DNA of 64,000 nt from GCA-003244245 sp050699515 (GCA_050699515.1 JBOHFF010000052.1:23785-87784); one strand, 5' to 3'; counted from the first letter of the stretch, positions 17,935-27,573 are shown. Numbers and translations: made by a program. Notes: generated by a model not told the origin, from the letters alone.

Positions 17935-18732
17935 ATGCTCATCACACCCTCACGGGCTGGTTGGGTGCAACCGAAGGTCTCCCGGCTGGAGACCGGGATG
18001 CAGCTACCTACCGAGGACGATCTGCGCATCTGGGCCGAGCACACCGGTGCATCGGCCGACCAGATCGGGGCGCTGCTGGACATGCTGGCCGCGGCTCGTG
18101 TCGAGTACACGCCCACCGTGGACCTGCTCGCCCGCGGTGCGCTGGCCCGCCGGCAAACGCATATCGGGGCTATGGAGGCAGCCGCCGTCCGTATCGGCGA
18201 GTATCAACCGGCGTTCCTGCCTGGCTTGATGCAAACCCCGGCCTATTCCCGGGCCCTGCTTGAACTACCTGGCAGTGCCCGATCCAAGGGGGCATCGGAG
18301 GACGAGCTAACCAACATCATCGCCGCACGGGCCAAGCGCCAGGCACTCATGTCCGAGCCCGTACGGCGCTGGCAGTTCGTCATCGGAGAGACCGCGCTGT
18401 GGTCCCCACCAGGTACCCAGGAGGTGCAATCAGACCAGTTGGAATACCTTGTCGCGGTGAGTGCGCAGCCCAACGTCGAGGTGGGGGTAATCCCACTGCT
18501 CGCCCCGATGCCGACAATGCCACTGTCCGGCTTCCGGCTACTCGACGACGAGTTCGTGTTCGTCGAGTCGCTGGCCGGTGAGCAGCGGCTAGACGACCCC
18601 GAAGAGATCGCCCCGATCGTCCGAGCATTCGAGGCCTTCCGTACCGCTGCAGCCACCGGCCGACAGGCGGTGGCCCTGATTCAGCGCGTCACGGCCGAGC
18701 TGAGGGCGCAGGCTCCAGACGGCCATCGATGA
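17935..18732 (+). CDS. XRE-family regulator with DUF5753, N-terminally short
   Basis: Only the last HTH helix is retained (QPKVSRLETGMQLPTEDDLR) after ATG 17935. Then comes the DUF5753 domain with YQPAFLPGLMQTPAYSRALL, RAKRQALMSEPVRRWQFVIG and VEVGVIPLLAPMP. Complete family members are about 280 residues with a full HTH, so the N-terminus is either truncated, frameshifted or starts at a codon not recognised here. Such proteins are abundant in actinomycetes and are often paired with DUF397 proteins. None is present here. Confidence 0.75.
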   Translation: MLITPSRAGWVQPKVSRLETGMQLPTEDDLRIWAEHTGASADQIGALLDMLAAARVEYTPTVDLLARGALARRQTHIGAMEAAAVRIGEYQPAFLPGLMQTPAYSRALLELPGSARSKGASEDELTNIIAARAKRQALMSEPVRRWQFVIGETALWSPPGTQEVQSDQLEYLVAVSAQPNVEVGVIPLLAPMPTMPLSGFRLLDDEFVFVESLAGEQRLDDPEEIAPIVRAFEAFRTAAATGRQAVALIQRVTAELRAQAPDGHR

Positions 18733-18750
18733 CATCTTGCTGCTCTCAGC

Positions 18751-19605
18751 TCATCGCGACGAGATCCGATCCAATCGCCGCCACTGCTCGTCACTCATCC
18801 GCAGGCGCGCCGCGGCAACGTTCTCCTCCAGGTGCGCGATCGAGCCGGTGCCCGGAATCGGCAGCATGACCGGCGAACGGTCGAGCAGCCAGGCGAGCGC
18901 GACCTGCGCCGAGGTGGCGCCAAGCTCGGCCGCCACGGCGACGATCTCGCCCGTCCCCCGCGACGTCGCGGGGTGCACGGGCCGCCAGGGCAGGAAGGCG
19001 ACCCCCGCCTCGGTACAGGCGTCGAGCACAGCCTCGTGCTCGCGATCGAGCACGCTGTAGCGGTTCTGCACGCTCACGATGTCGATGATCTGCCGCGCCT
19101 GCGCCAGCTCGGCGACGGTGACCTCGGACAGTCCGATGTGGCCGATCTTGCCCTGCACCTGGAGCTCGCGCAGAGCGCCCAGCTGGTCGGCGAGAGGCAC
19201 CTCCGGATCGATGCGATGCAGCTGGAGCAGCCCGAGCCGCTCAACCCGAAGCCGGCGCAGGCCCTCATCGACCTGATCCCGCAGGAACTCCGGGTCTCCG
19301 CAGATCGCGGCGTCGTGCTGCGATCCCGGCGGCGCGACCCCCACCTTCGTCGCGATGAGCAGGTCATCCGGATAGGGATACAGCGCCTCGGCGAGCAGTT
19401 CCTCGTTCGCGCCCCACCCGTACATGTGCGCGGTGCCGATCAGCGTGACCCCCAGCTCGACGGCACGCCGGGCGACGGCGGTGGCGGTCTCCCGGGCCGA
19501 CGCTGGCGAAGTCGGCAGGTGCATGGCCCCAAACCCCAGCCGCCGCACACCGAACTCACCCCCGATACGGAAGGTGCTCGATGTCATGTGCCGGTTTCGT
19601 CCCAT
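18751..19605 (-). CDS. Aldo/keto reductase
   Basis: A 284-aa TIM-barrel oxidoreductase. It has GFGAMHLPTS at the start, a catalytic Tyr in TAHMYGWGANEELLAEAL, IATKVGV and LLQLHRIDP for the Lys and His positions, and the NADPH-binding C-terminal end VMLPIPGTGSIAHLEENVAA. It reduces a carbonyl with NADPH; the substrate is unknown. The start may be the ATG seven codons in (MTSSTF). It is convergent with the DUF5753 regulator. Confidence 0.92.
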   Translation of the reverse strand: MGRNRHMTSSTFRIGGEFGVRRLGFGAMHLPTSPASARETATAVARRAVELGVTLIGTAHMYGWGANEELLAEALYPYPDDLLIATKVGVAPPGSQHDAAICGDPEFLRDQVDEGLRRLRVERLGLLQLHRIDPEVPLADQLGALRELQVQGKIGHIGLSEVTVAELAQARQIIDIVSVQNRYSVLDREHEAVLDACTEAGVAFLPWRPVHPATSRGTGEIVAVAAELGATSAQVALAWLLDRSPVMLPIPGTGSIAHLEENVAAARLRMSDEQWRRLDRISSR

Positions 19606-19767
19606 CAGCGGAAGTTGGCCACGGTAACAAGCTCGGCGGCCAACACCAACTCGCTGCTCCCCAGAACCCAGCGCGCCGGGCGCCGTCAGCAGCAGGTCTG
19701 CCCACGACTCAGCCGACTCCCGGCACCGACGGCCATCCTGGAACGCATCAACGCAAGCTAGACGCCA

Positions 19768-20823
19768 CTACCGATCAGCTGCGAGGTCCCGGATGTGCTC
19801 GATGAGCCGGACCCGCTCGGCAGCGGATCCGGCCATCGGGGTCACGTTGAGCGTGGTGACACCTGAGGCGCGCAGCACCTCCAGCCGCTCCCGAACGTAG
19901 CCGGCCGGACCGATCAGCGAGCTCTGCCGGACCAGCTCGTCGGGCACCGCAGCGGCCGCGGCGTCCTTCTTGCCCGCCAGGTAGAGGTCCTGAACGACAT
20001 CGGCCTGCGCCTCGAACCCGTACCGGCAGGCCAGATCGTGGTAGAAATTGCGGCCCTTGGCACCCATGCCACCGAAATAGAGCGCCAGCATCGGGCGGAT
20101 GGCGTCGAGCAGGCCGGCCGCGACCTCGACGTCGTCGGTGATGGCCAGCGGGGCGGTGACCACGACGTCGAGCTCGCCCAGCGACGGGTCCCGCTTGGCC
20201 CGACCCGCGGCTAGCGAGTCGCCCCACACCTCGGCGGCTCGCTCAGGCAGGTAGAACATCGGCTGCCACGCCTCGGCGATCTCCGCGGCCATCGCCACGT
20301 TGCGCGGCCCGATCGCGGCGATGATGATCGGGATCCGTTCCCGCACCGGATGGTTGATCAGCTTCAGCGGCTTGCCCAGCCCCGAGCCCCGATCCGCGGG
20401 CAGCGGAATCTGGTAGTGCCTGCCCTGGTAGTCCAGCCGCTCCCGCCGCCACACCATGCGGCAGATCTCCACCAGCTCCCGGGTCCGGCCCAGCGGCGCG
20501 GTGTAGGGCACCCCGTGGAAACCCTCGATCACCTGGGGGCCGGAAGCCCCGATACCCAGGCTGAACCGGCCGCCGGAGACGTAGTCCAGCCCCGCTGCGG
20601 TCATCGCGGTCAGCGCTGGCGTCCGGGTGTAGATCTGCAGGATCCCCGAGGCGATCTCCAGCCGCTCGGTACGCGCCGCGATGAAGCCGAGCTGACTGAC
20701 CGCGTCGAAGCTGTACGCCTCGGGCACGAACACGATGTCCAGTCCGGCCTTCTCGTAGTCGCTCAGCTCCGCGACGGTCTCCGCGAAGCCACCGCTATAG
20801 CTCAAGGTCATGCCGATGCGCAC
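19768..20823 (-). CDS. LLM-class F420-dependent oxidoreductase
   Basis: The sequence VRIGMTLSYSGGFAETVAEL, FVPEAYSFDAVSQLGFIA and SGGRFSLGIGASGPQVIEGF follows the luciferase-like monooxygenase fold in its F420-dependent branch. GTG 20823 is chosen because AGGAGG lies seven bases upstream. It would use F420H2 or F420 on an unknown small molecule. Cofactor assignment rests on the family and the actinobacterial setting. Confidence 0.9.
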   Translation of the reverse strand: MRIGMTLSYSGGFAETVAELSDYEKAGLDIVFVPEAYSFDAVSQLGFIAARTERLEIASGILQIYTRTPALTAMTAAGLDYVSGGRFSLGIGASGPQVIEGFHGVPYTAPLGRTRELVEICRMVWRRERLDYQGRHYQIPLPADRGSGLGKPLKLINHPVRERIPIIIAAIGPRNVAMAAEIAEAWQPMFYLPERAAEVWGDSLAAGRAKRDPSLGELDVVVTAPLAITDDVEVAAGLLDAIRPMLALYFGGMGAKGRNFYHDLACRYGFEAQADVVQDLYLAGKKDAAAAAVPDELVRQSSLIGPAGYVRERLEVLRASGVTTLNVTPMAGSAAERVRLIEHIRDLAADR

Positions 20824-20912
20824 TGTGCCCTCCTGGCCTGACGCTACCCGCGCATCCATTCGTAATCCTTGTCGTTTTGGCTAAACAGGCGCGCCAAGAG
20901 GGGAGCACCCGA

Positions 20913-23150
20913 ATGACACGTCCCACCGGACTGATCAATCCAGAATCCGGCCTCGAGCGTGCCGGTGTGCTGGGGCGGCGCCGGTTCCTCACCTACCTGG
21001 TCGCGGCACCGACCTTGACCATCGCGGTCCGCTGGGGGCTCGATGAGCTCGACCCAGCTTCGGCGCACGCGTCGCCGCCGCTGCCAGGTCCGACGCCATC
21101 GGACTTCTACGACCTCGGTGACGCGCTGAAGGCGGCCGCCGACCTGACCTCGGACATGCTCCGCCTGGAGGTCAAAGAGAACGGCCGTATCGTGCTGGAG
21201 CTGCCGCGCGCCGAGGTCGGGCAGGGGATCACGACCGCGATGGCGATGCTGGTGGCCGAGGAGATGGGCGCCAAGCTCTCCGATGTCGACGTGGTGCTGT
21301 CGGACGCCCGCCCGGAGCTGATGTTCAACCAGCTCACCGGTGCCTCGGTCTCCACCCGTGAGCTGTTCAACCCGGTGCGGCTGACCGCCTCCGGAGCCCG
21401 TCTGCGGCTGCTGCGGACCTACGCCGAGGAGTTCGGCTATCGGGTCGACAAGCTCAAGGTCAGCGACAGCGCAGTGGTCGCACCGGACGGCAGGTCCGCC
21501 TCGTTCGGTTCGCTGACCGCCGCCGCCGCGAGGCTGGGTGGTCCGGTGATCGGACCGTCGCCCAAGCCGTTCGACGAGTACACCCTGGTCGGTAAGCCGA
21601 CCACCCGGATGGACCAGCGCAACCACATCACCGGCAAGACCAGGTTCTGCTGGGACCTCGACGTGCCAGGCGCGAAACCGGCCATCGTGGCCCGGGCGCC
21701 GCAGGTCCGGGGCACCGTCGAGGACTTCGACGCCGAGGCCCTGCGTGCGATGCCCGGGGTCATCGACGTCGCACGGATCCCGACCGGTATCGCGATCGTG
21801 GCCGAGACGTTCGGGCAGGCGCTGGCCGCGCAGAAAGCGATCAAAGCCCGGTACGGCACGGGCCCGGTCAACGGGGTGTCCGACTCCGACATCCGCCGGC
21901 AGCTGCGGGCGGCGGCCCCACCGCTGACCGCGCCGAAGCTGGGCCCCGGGTCGACACCGGCACAGCTCGACGGCGAGTTTGATTGGGCGTTCGTCAATCA
22001 CGGCGCGCTGGAGCCCAACAGTGCGGTGGCGGACGTGCGGGAGGGCAGCGCCGAGATCTGGTCCGAGCTCAAGTCGCCGATCGTCGCGCAGAGCACCATC
22101 GCCAAAGCGGTCGGCCTGCCGGTGGACAAGGTGACCGTGCACGTGGTGCGCGGCGGCGGGTCGTTCGGGCGGCGGCTGCACTTCGACGGGGCGTTGGAGG
22201 CCGCGCAGATCTCCAAGGCCGTGGGGCGCCCGGTCAAGCTGATGTGGAACAGGGCCGACGACATGCAGCACGGCCGGATGCGCCCGCGCGCCTACACCCA
22301 GCACCGGTTCACCCACGCCGGCGGCCAGATCCTCAGCTACGAGGAGCGGGTCTGCAACGTCGAGACCGACCTCCGGCACGGCCTCGGCGACGCGTTGACC
22401 GCCGCCGGCGCGCACCTACCGGGCGGCAACTTCACCGTGGCGCAAGCGGTGTTCAACCTGATGGTCACGATGCCCTACGACTTCGGCCCCACCACCCAGG
22501 TGCTCAACGAGATCCCGCTGGAGATGAACACCGGCAGCTGGCGCGCGGTGTACACCGGTTACACGCACACCTCCCGAGAGATCCTGATCGACGAGATGGC
22601 CGCGGAGCTCGACGAGGACCCGGTGGAGTTCCGCCGCAAGCGGTTGAAGAGCGATCGGGTCCGCGCCGTGCTGGACAAGGCCGCCGAGGCCGGTAACTGG
22701 GGACGGACGATGAGATCCGGGCACGCCCAAGGCTTCGCGATCAACGAGGAGCACCGCTCCGCGGTGGCCGTGCTGGTCGAGATCGACGCCACTGACCGCC
22801 GCAACCCCCGGGTGTACAAGGCCGTGATGGCCTTCGACGCGGGACTGCCGATCAACCCGAGGGGTCTCGAGGCGCAGATGCTCAGCGGGTTCAACGACGG
22901 CCTCTCGACGGTTCTGCTGGCCGGCAACCACCTCGACAACGGCACGTTCCGGGAGACCAGCTACACCGACTTCGGCTACGCCAAGCAGCGGCACTACCCG
23001 CACACCGTCGAGATGTATGTCATGCCCAAGACCACCGACGAGCCCGGTGGGGCCGGTGAGACCACCGTAGCGGCCTCCGGTGGCGCGATCGCGAACGCCT
23101 ACACCCGAGCCACCGGTACCAAGCCGCGCAGCTTCCCGATCAACTTCTGA
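20913..23150 (+). CDS. Molybdenum hydroxylase large subunit (isoquinoline 1-oxidoreductase beta-like)
   Basis: ATG 20913, with AAGAGGGGAG upstream, gives a 745-aa protein. A Tat-type segment (GRRRFLTYLVAAPTLTIAVRW) near residue 20 suggests export with cofactor bound. The body shows LELPRAEVGQGITTAMAMLV, VHVVRGGGSFGRRLHFDGA and, near the C-terminus, PGGAGETTVAASGGAIANAY, which carries the catalytic Glu of xanthine-oxidase-family molybdopterin subunits. The small iron-sulfur subunit follows 11 nt later. The pair resembles IorB/IorA-type two-subunit hydroxylases; the substrate is unknown. Confidence 0.9.
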   Translation: MTRPTGLINPESGLERAGVLGRRRFLTYLVAAPTLTIAVRWGLDELDPASAHASPPLPGPTPSDFYDLGDALKAAADLTSDMLRLEVKENGRIVLELPRAEVGQGITTAMAMLVAEEMGAKLSDVDVVLSDARPELMFNQLTGASVSTRELFNPVRLTASGARLRLLRTYAEEFGYRVDKLKVSDSAVVAPDGRSASFGSLTAAAARLGGPVIGPSPKPFDEYTLVGKPTTRMDQRNHITGKTRFCWDLDVPGAKPAIVARAPQVRGTVEDFDAEALRAMPGVIDVARIPTGIAIVAETFGQALAAQKAIKARYGTGPVNGVSDSDIRRQLRAAAPPLTAPKLGPGSTPAQLDGEFDWAFVNHGALEPNSAVADVREGSAEIWSELKSPIVAQSTIAKAVGLPVDKVTVHVVRGGGSFGRRLHFDGALEAAQISKAVGRPVKLMWNRADDMQHGRMRPRAYTQHRFTHAGGQILSYEERVCNVETDLRHGLGDALTAAGAHLPGGNFTVAQAVFNLMVTMPYDFGPTTQVLNEIPLEMNTGSWRAVYTGYTHTSREILIDEMAAELDEDPVEFRRKRLKSDRVRAVLDKAAEAGNWGRTMRSGHAQGFAINEEHRSAVAVLVEIDATDRRNPRVYKAVMAFDAGLPINPRGLEAQMLSGFNDGLSTVLLAGNHLDNGTFRETSYTDFGYAKQRHYPHTVEMYVMPKTTDEPGGAGETTVAASGGAIANAYTRATGTKPRSFPINF

Positions 23151-23161
23151 GGAGCCGGACA

Positions 23162-23614
23162 GTGCCCCAATTCTCCTTCACTCTCAACGGGGAGCGGGTC
23201 AGCGTTGACGCACCGGATGACCTGGGGCTGCTCTACGTCCTGCGGGATAAGCTCGGCGTCACCGGTCCGAAGTACGGCTGCGGGATCGGGGTCTGCCGAG
23301 CGTGCACCAGCCATCTCAACGGCAAGGAGATCCAGCCCTGCACGGTGCCGATCCGGGAGGTCGACGGCCAGGAGGTGACCACGATCGAGGGCTTGGCCGA
23401 CGGCGACGAGCTGCACCCGGTGCAGCAGGCCTGGCTGGACCACGACGTCGCGCAGTGCGGGTACTGCCAGCCCGGGCAGATCATGACCGCGGTCGCGCTG
23501 TTGAACAGACAACCCAACCCGTCGGACGAGGACATCGACAAGATCGAGAATATCTGCCGCTGCGGAACCTACTTCCGGATCCGCGAGGCGATCAAGCAGG
23601 CCGCCCGCCGCTGA
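23162..23614 (+). CDS. (2Fe-2S)-binding subunit of molybdenum hydroxylase
   Basis: The 150-aa protein has the plant-ferredoxin cluster motif KYGCGIGVCRACTSHLNGKE with a distal Cys in IQPC. The second helical cluster follows, with QCGYCQPGQIM and ENICRCGTYFRIREAI. This is the electron-transfer subunit paired with the large subunit just upstream. The start is GTG 23162 after the GGAG of GAGGAGCCGG. Its last 23 bp overlap the convergent DUF309 gene. Confidence 0.93.
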   Translation: MPQFSFTLNGERVSVDAPDDLGLLYVLRDKLGVTGPKYGCGIGVCRACTSHLNGKEIQPCTVPIREVDGQEVTTIEGLADGDELHPVQQAWLDHDVAQCGYCQPGQIMTAVALLNRQPNPSDEDIDKIENICRCGTYFRIREAIKQAARR

Positions 23615-24092
23615 CCAGGACAAGCCGAGGTCGCAGATCCACCGGCAGTACCGCATCCAGACCGTCCCGCTCGATGCGGGCGGCGAGGGATCGGGCGTAG
23701 CGGACCAGGCCCACCACGTCCACACTTTCCGCAGCGTCGGCCGCGTAGGGGTCGATCCGATCGGCGCCCCGGCGCAGGAGGGTCACCGCACCTTTCGAGT
23801 TCCCCCGCTGCACGTGGGTGAGGCCGACCGAGAGCTGCGCCAAGCCCTGCCACAGCTCGCGGTGCCGGCCCGTGGTCGATTTCCACACGCCTTCGAGCAC
23901 CTCGTGAGCATGAAAGGGATAGTCCTCATCGATGAACCGCTGGGCCTGCCGCAGAACCTCCCCCGGGCTGAGGGTGACGTCCTCGGGAACCCGGTCGACT
24001 CCGCGTGAACCGTGCGGTAGCGGGCGGCCCAGCGCGTCCCGAGGGCGGGCGTTGCGGGCGCGTCCGACGCTGTCCCGGTCTCGGGCGTCCAT
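23592..24092 (-). CDS. DUF309 domain protein
   Basis: Helical protein of 166 residues with EDYPFHAHEVLEGVWKSTTG, RELWQGLAQLSVGLTHVQRG and GAVTLLRRGADRI, the conserved core of DUF309 (PF03745). The function of the family is unknown. ATG 24092 is used as the start; the divergent synthetase-like gene starts 30 nt away. Confidence 0.85.
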   Translation of the reverse strand: MDARDRDSVGRARNARPRDALGRPLPHGSRGVDRVPEDVTLSPGEVLRQAQRFIDEDYPFHAHEVLEGVWKSTTGRHRELWQGLAQLSVGLTHVQRGNSKGAVTLLRRGADRIDPYAADAAESVDVVGLVRYARSLAARIERDGLDAVLPVDLRPRLVLVSGGRPA

Positions 24093-24122
24093 ACCAGCAT
24101 GATGGCAGGCAGGATAGGGGCC

Positions 24123-25250
24123 ATGGACTCCCACCACCGTCGCGAGCACACCGACCGGATCCGGCTGACCGGCAGCGCGCTGCCGGTCGTCAGCCCGGCC
24201 CGGCTCTATGTCTGCGGCATCACCCCCTACGACGTGACCCATCTCGGGCATGCCAACACGTTCGTGTGGGCCGACGCGGCCGCCGCGGTGCTCAGGCTGG
24301 CTGGAGCGGAGACCGTGACCTGCCGCAACATCACCGACGTCGATGATGTGCTGACCCGTGCCGCCGAGCAACGAGGACGGCGCTTCGACGAGTTCGCGCT
24401 GGAGCAGGAGTTCCTGTTCGGGCGGGACATGACCGCGCTGCGGGTACGCCGGCCCGAGCACGAGCCACGGGCCCGCCACCACATCGGACGGGTCGTGCAG
24501 CTGGCCGCGGCACTGCTGGCGACGGGCCACGCTTACCAGCGCGACGGTGCGGTGTACTTCCGTGGCGCTGACGTGCTGACCAAGACCGGGCTGACCCTCG
24601 AGCGCGCCACCGAGCTGGCAGCCGAGTTCGGCGATCAACCCGGCGATCAGGCCCGTGAGGACCCCTTCGACGTCGCGGTCTGGCAGCCCTCTCGCGACGA
24701 GGAGCCCGGCTGGCCCAGCCCATGGGGCCGGGGTCGGCCCGGCTGGCACGCCGAGTGCGCTGCTATCGCGCTGGGCGTGCTCGGCCCCGCGGTGGACATC
24801 CTGGTTGGCGGCGCGGATCTGACCTTCCCCCATCACGCCTACCAGTCCGCCATGGTGGAGGCCGCGACCGGTGTCGGACCCTTCGCGCGGGCCGAGCTCC
24901 CGGTCGGCACGGTCACCATCGAGGGCGCGAAAATGGCCAAGTCGGTGGGCAACCTGGTGCTGGTCGCGGACCTGCTCGAGCAGCATCCCGCCGCTGCGGT
25001 GCGGCTACTGCTGCTCAACCGGCCGTGGCGGTGCAGCTGGGAGTTCCGCGCCGCAGACATCGCTGAGCAGGCCGACCGACTCGAGGCGCTGTACTCCGCC
25101 GCGGGCACGGCGCTCAGCTCGCCCACCGCGGCGGAGGCCGTCACCGCTGCGCTGGTGAACGATCTCGACGTACCCACTGCCCTCGCAATCGGAGAGGAGT
25201 CCGGTGGCGACGCGGCCCGGTTGGTGCTGCGCACTCTCGCGCTGGAATGA
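24123..25250 (+). CDS. Cysteinyl-tRNA synthetase-like / MshC-like ligase
   Basis: A class I synthetase catalytic core with RLYVCGITPYDVTHLGHANT (HIGH motif as HLGH), NITDVDDVLTRAAE, PGWHAECAAIALGVLGP, the Cys/His zinc-binding environment GGADLTFPHH, and KMAKSVGN (KMSKS motif). At 375 residues it lacks the C-terminal anticodon-binding half of CysRS. It is about the size of MshC, which ligates cysteine to GlcN-Ins in mycothiol synthesis, but it differs from typical MshC at the N-terminus. CysRS-like paralogues are a real alternative. ATG 24123 is preferred, with AGGATAGGGG upstream. A histidine phosphatase follows 4 nt after the stop. Confidence 0.75.
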   Translation: MDSHHRREHTDRIRLTGSALPVVSPARLYVCGITPYDVTHLGHANTFVWADAAAAVLRLAGAETVTCRNITDVDDVLTRAAEQRGRRFDEFALEQEFLFGRDMTALRVRRPEHEPRARHHIGRVVQLAAALLATGHAYQRDGAVYFRGADVLTKTGLTLERATELAAEFGDQPGDQAREDPFDVAVWQPSRDEEPGWPSPWGRGRPGWHAECAAIALGVLGPAVDILVGGADLTFPHHAYQSAMVEAATGVGPFARAELPVGTVTIEGAKMAKSVGNLVLVADLLEQHPAAAVRLLLLNRPWRCSWEFRAADIAEQADRLEALYSAAGTALSSPTAAEAVTAALVNDLDVPTALAIGEESGGDAARLVLRTLALE

Positions 25251-25254
25251 ATCC

Positions 25255-25761
25255 ATGATCCGGACACTCATCCTGCTCCGGCATGCCAAGTCGGCATGGC
25301 CGCCGGACACTCCCGACGCCCTGCGTCCACTGGCCGAACGCGGTCGCCGCGACGCCCCGGCCGCCGGCCGCTGGCTGCGGGCACACCTCGGCCCGATCGA
25401 CCACGTGGTGTGCTCCCCTGCGGTCCGCGCGGTGCAGACCTGGGACCTGGTGGCCGCTCAGTTGGACACCAAGCCCAGCGTCCGCCACGACGAACGGCTC
25501 TATGACGCCTCGGCCGCGGACCTGCTGGCGGTCACCCAAGAGCTTGCGCCGCAGGCATCGACTGCGGCTCTGGTGGGCCACAATCCCGGCCTGGAGGACT
25601 TTCTGACCATGCTGACCGGCGCCTTCGAACCGCTCAAGACCTCCACCGTGGCCGTCATCACCGCACCGGCCAGCTGGGAAATGGTCCACCCCGAATCGTG
25701 GACGCAGACGTGGACTGCCCAGACGTGGACTTTGGAAACACTGACGACTCCGCGCGGGTGA
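25255..25761 (+). CDS. SixA-like histidine phosphatase
   Basis: The 168-aa product opens MIRTLILLRHAKSAWP, with the RHG-like motif as RHA, and has VCSPAVRAVQT and ALVGHNPGLEDF with the second catalytic His. This is the short branch of the histidine phosphatase superfamily. Targets may be phosphohistidine or small phosphoesters. The start codon lies 4 nt after the synthetase-like gene, so the two are probably co-transcribed. Confidence 0.88.
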   Translation: MIRTLILLRHAKSAWPPDTPDALRPLAERGRRDAPAAGRWLRAHLGPIDHVVCSPAVRAVQTWDLVAAQLDTKPSVRHDERLYDASAADLLAVTQELAPQASTAALVGHNPGLEDFLTMLTGAFEPLKTSTVAVITAPASWEMVHPESWTQTWTAQTWTLETLTTPRG

Positions 25762-25810
25762 TGTGACGATTCGCGACATTTCCGACCGGGGTTACCGTTT
25801 GGAAAGACTT

Positions 25811-25851
25811 GAGATCCCGTACGAAGCCGCTGGAGCTTCGCACGGGATCTC
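25811..25851. terminator. Bidirectional terminator hairpin
   Basis: GAGATCCCGTACGAAGC (25811-25827) pairs with 25835-25851 over 17 bp with one G-U pair and a 7-nt loop. It lies between the convergent phosphatase and exporter genes and can stop transcripts from both. Confidence 0.85.
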
Positions 25852-25860
25852 AGATCTGAA

Positions 25861-27573
25861 TTAGACGCCTTCGCGGAGGATCACTTGCTGGCCTTCTCGG
25901 AGCCCCGAGATGACCTGAGTGCGGTCATCACCGGTGAGACCGGCTTGGAACCTCACCTGTTGCTGTGCTCCGTTGGCATCGATGATGGTCACCGTGTTCT
26001 GATCTCCGCGCTTGCGAACAGCCGAGTTGGGAACGGTCAGCACATCCTCGACCTCGTTGGTTATCACCCGGGCCTGAGCTGTCTGGCCGCCCTTGAGTCG
26101 CGGATCAGTCTCATTGAGAACGACGGTGACGTAGTAGTTGATGACGCTGGAGATGTTGCTGCCCGCCGGAGCGACGGAGACGACGGTGCCGGTACGCATG
26201 AGATCTGGAATAGCGTCGAAGGTGACATTCACCTTCTGATTCGGAGCTACCTTCAACGCATCGGATTCCTCGAACGGAGCGATCAGCTGGAAAGTATTGA
26301 CGTCATCCAGCACGAGGAACTGGGTACCGCCGGGGCGCGCGGCCCCGGTAGCGGGGTTACCCAAGGTGCTACTGCTGTTCGACGTGACACCGTTGAGCCC
26401 GGGGATGGCGGCGTTGACACCCGGGGCCAGCGGGCTGGTACCCGAGCTGGGCTGGACGTACTCCCCCACCACACCATTGAGCACCGCGACAGTGCCCCCG
26501 ACCGGCGCGCGCAGCGTCGTGTTGTCCACATCCCGCTGAGCCGCCGCAACCTGCGACTGAGCGCCGGCCACCAGCGCGACCTGCTGATCGATGTTGAACG
26601 GACGATCCGTCGCGGTGGAATCGAGGTTGTTCTGCGCGGTGACCACACTCTGTCGGGCGTTCTCGATCGAGACCTGCCCGGTGGTGCGGTCCAGGTTCAG
26701 CTTCTGTTGAGCGGTCGACAGCGAGGCCTTGTCCGCCAGCACCGTGCGACGGGCATTGACGACGTTGGTCTGGTCCTGCGAAAGGCGGTTGCAGGCCGGG
26801 TTGCCGCTGCCACCGCCCCCACCCGGGGCGGTGCCGTTTCGCCCGTTGACCCCGGCCTCCACGGGACCCACCCGAGCAGGGTTGTCCAGACCCGCGTAGC
26901 CCGGCCCCACACCAACCGACGAGCCAGGACCGTTGGGGCCGCCAACCGCGCCACTGGCCGGGGTCGGCGGCGTGTAGGGAATACCTCCCGTGGCAGCGCA
27001 GGAGGCCTGATCAGCGCGCAGCTGCTGCTGAGCCTTGTCGAGCAGGAAGCTGTCGAAGTCCAGCTGCCGGCGCGCTTGATCGACCGCGACCGAATCCGCG
27101 GCCAGCTGGGCATCGATCGAGCTCTCCGTCGCCGACAGGATCTGGCGAGCCTGGTCGAGAGTAGCCTCCGCGCCCTCCACAGTCGTAGCGTTCACGAGCC
27201 TGCCGAACAGCGCCTGCTGAGAATTCAACTGTCCCTGCAACTGGTTGAGGGTCTGCCGAAGCGCGAAGTCGTCCAGCTGGGCCAACACTTGACCCGGCTG
27301 CACCCGATCCCCGACCTTGACCATCACCTGCGTGAGCTTCCCACCTTTCGGGAAACCCAGATTCTGTTCCTTGATAGCTGCCAAGGAACCCGAGGCTGAC
27401 ACCTTGGTCACCACGGTGCCACGCTCCACCCGACCGGTCGGCGGCGGTGCGGGCTCGCTGCCGCACCCAGCCGCCAGACTCAACGCGGTGACCAGCCCGA
27501 GCGACACCAGGAACCGGGCACCTGGGCGCCGGACTGGGGTATGCGTCGAGGAGCTGGTCAGGAAAATTGTCAC
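25861..27573 (-). CDS. Membrane-fusion lipoprotein of a MacA-like exporter
   Basis: GTG 27573, with a GGGGG ribosome binding site, starts a lipoprotein: the signal LGLVTALSLAAGC places the lipid Cys at residue 37. A biotinyl-lipoyl-like half (VSASGSLAAIKEQNLGFPKG, VKVGDRVQPGQVLAQLDD) is followed by coiled-coil helices. Two Gly/Pro/Asn-rich insertions, one in each arm, are unusual. A second lipoyl half (TLRAPVGGTVAVLNGVVGEY) and beta-barrel domains complete the HlyD/MacA fold. The operon continues with permease and ATPase, giving a MacAB-like exporter in a Gram-positive envelope. Confidence 0.9.
   Translation of the reverse strand: MTIFLTSSSTHTPVRRPGARFLVSLGLVTALSLAAGCGSEPAPPPTGRVERGTVVTKVSASGSLAAIKEQNLGFPKGGKLTQVMVKVGDRVQPGQVLAQLDDFALRQTLNQLQGQLNSQQALFGRLVNATTVEGAEATLDQARQILSATESSIDAQLAADSVAVDQARRQLDFDSFLLDKAQQQLRADQASCAATGGIPYTPPTPASGAVGGPNGPGSSVGVGPGYAGLDNPARVGPVEAGVNGRNGTAPGGGGGSGNPACNRLSQDQTNVVNARRTVLADKASLSTAQQKLNLDRTTGQVSIENARQSVVTAQNNLDSTATDRPFNIDQQVALVAGAQSQVAAAQRDVDNTTLRAPVGGTVAVLNGVVGEYVQPSSGTSPLAPGVNAAIPGLNGVTSNSSSTLGNPATGAARPGGTQFLVLDDVNTFQLIAPFEESDALKVAPNQKVNVTFDAIPDLMRTGTVVSVAPAGSNISSVINYYVTVVLNETDPRLKGGQTAQARVITNEVEDVLTVPNSAVRKRGDQNTVTIIDANGAQQQVRFQAGLTGDDRTQVISGLREGQQVILREGV

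Noticed and set aside
17935..18732. AICE or phage regulator for the DUF5753 protein
   Set aside because: No mobile genes are near it; such regulators are widespread in actinomycete chromosomes.
20844..22415. Long antisense open frame over the molybdenum hydroxylase gene
   Set aside because: High third-position GC leaves frames open opposite real genes. The product is Arg/Gly/His-rich and the sense strand encodes a clear enzyme.
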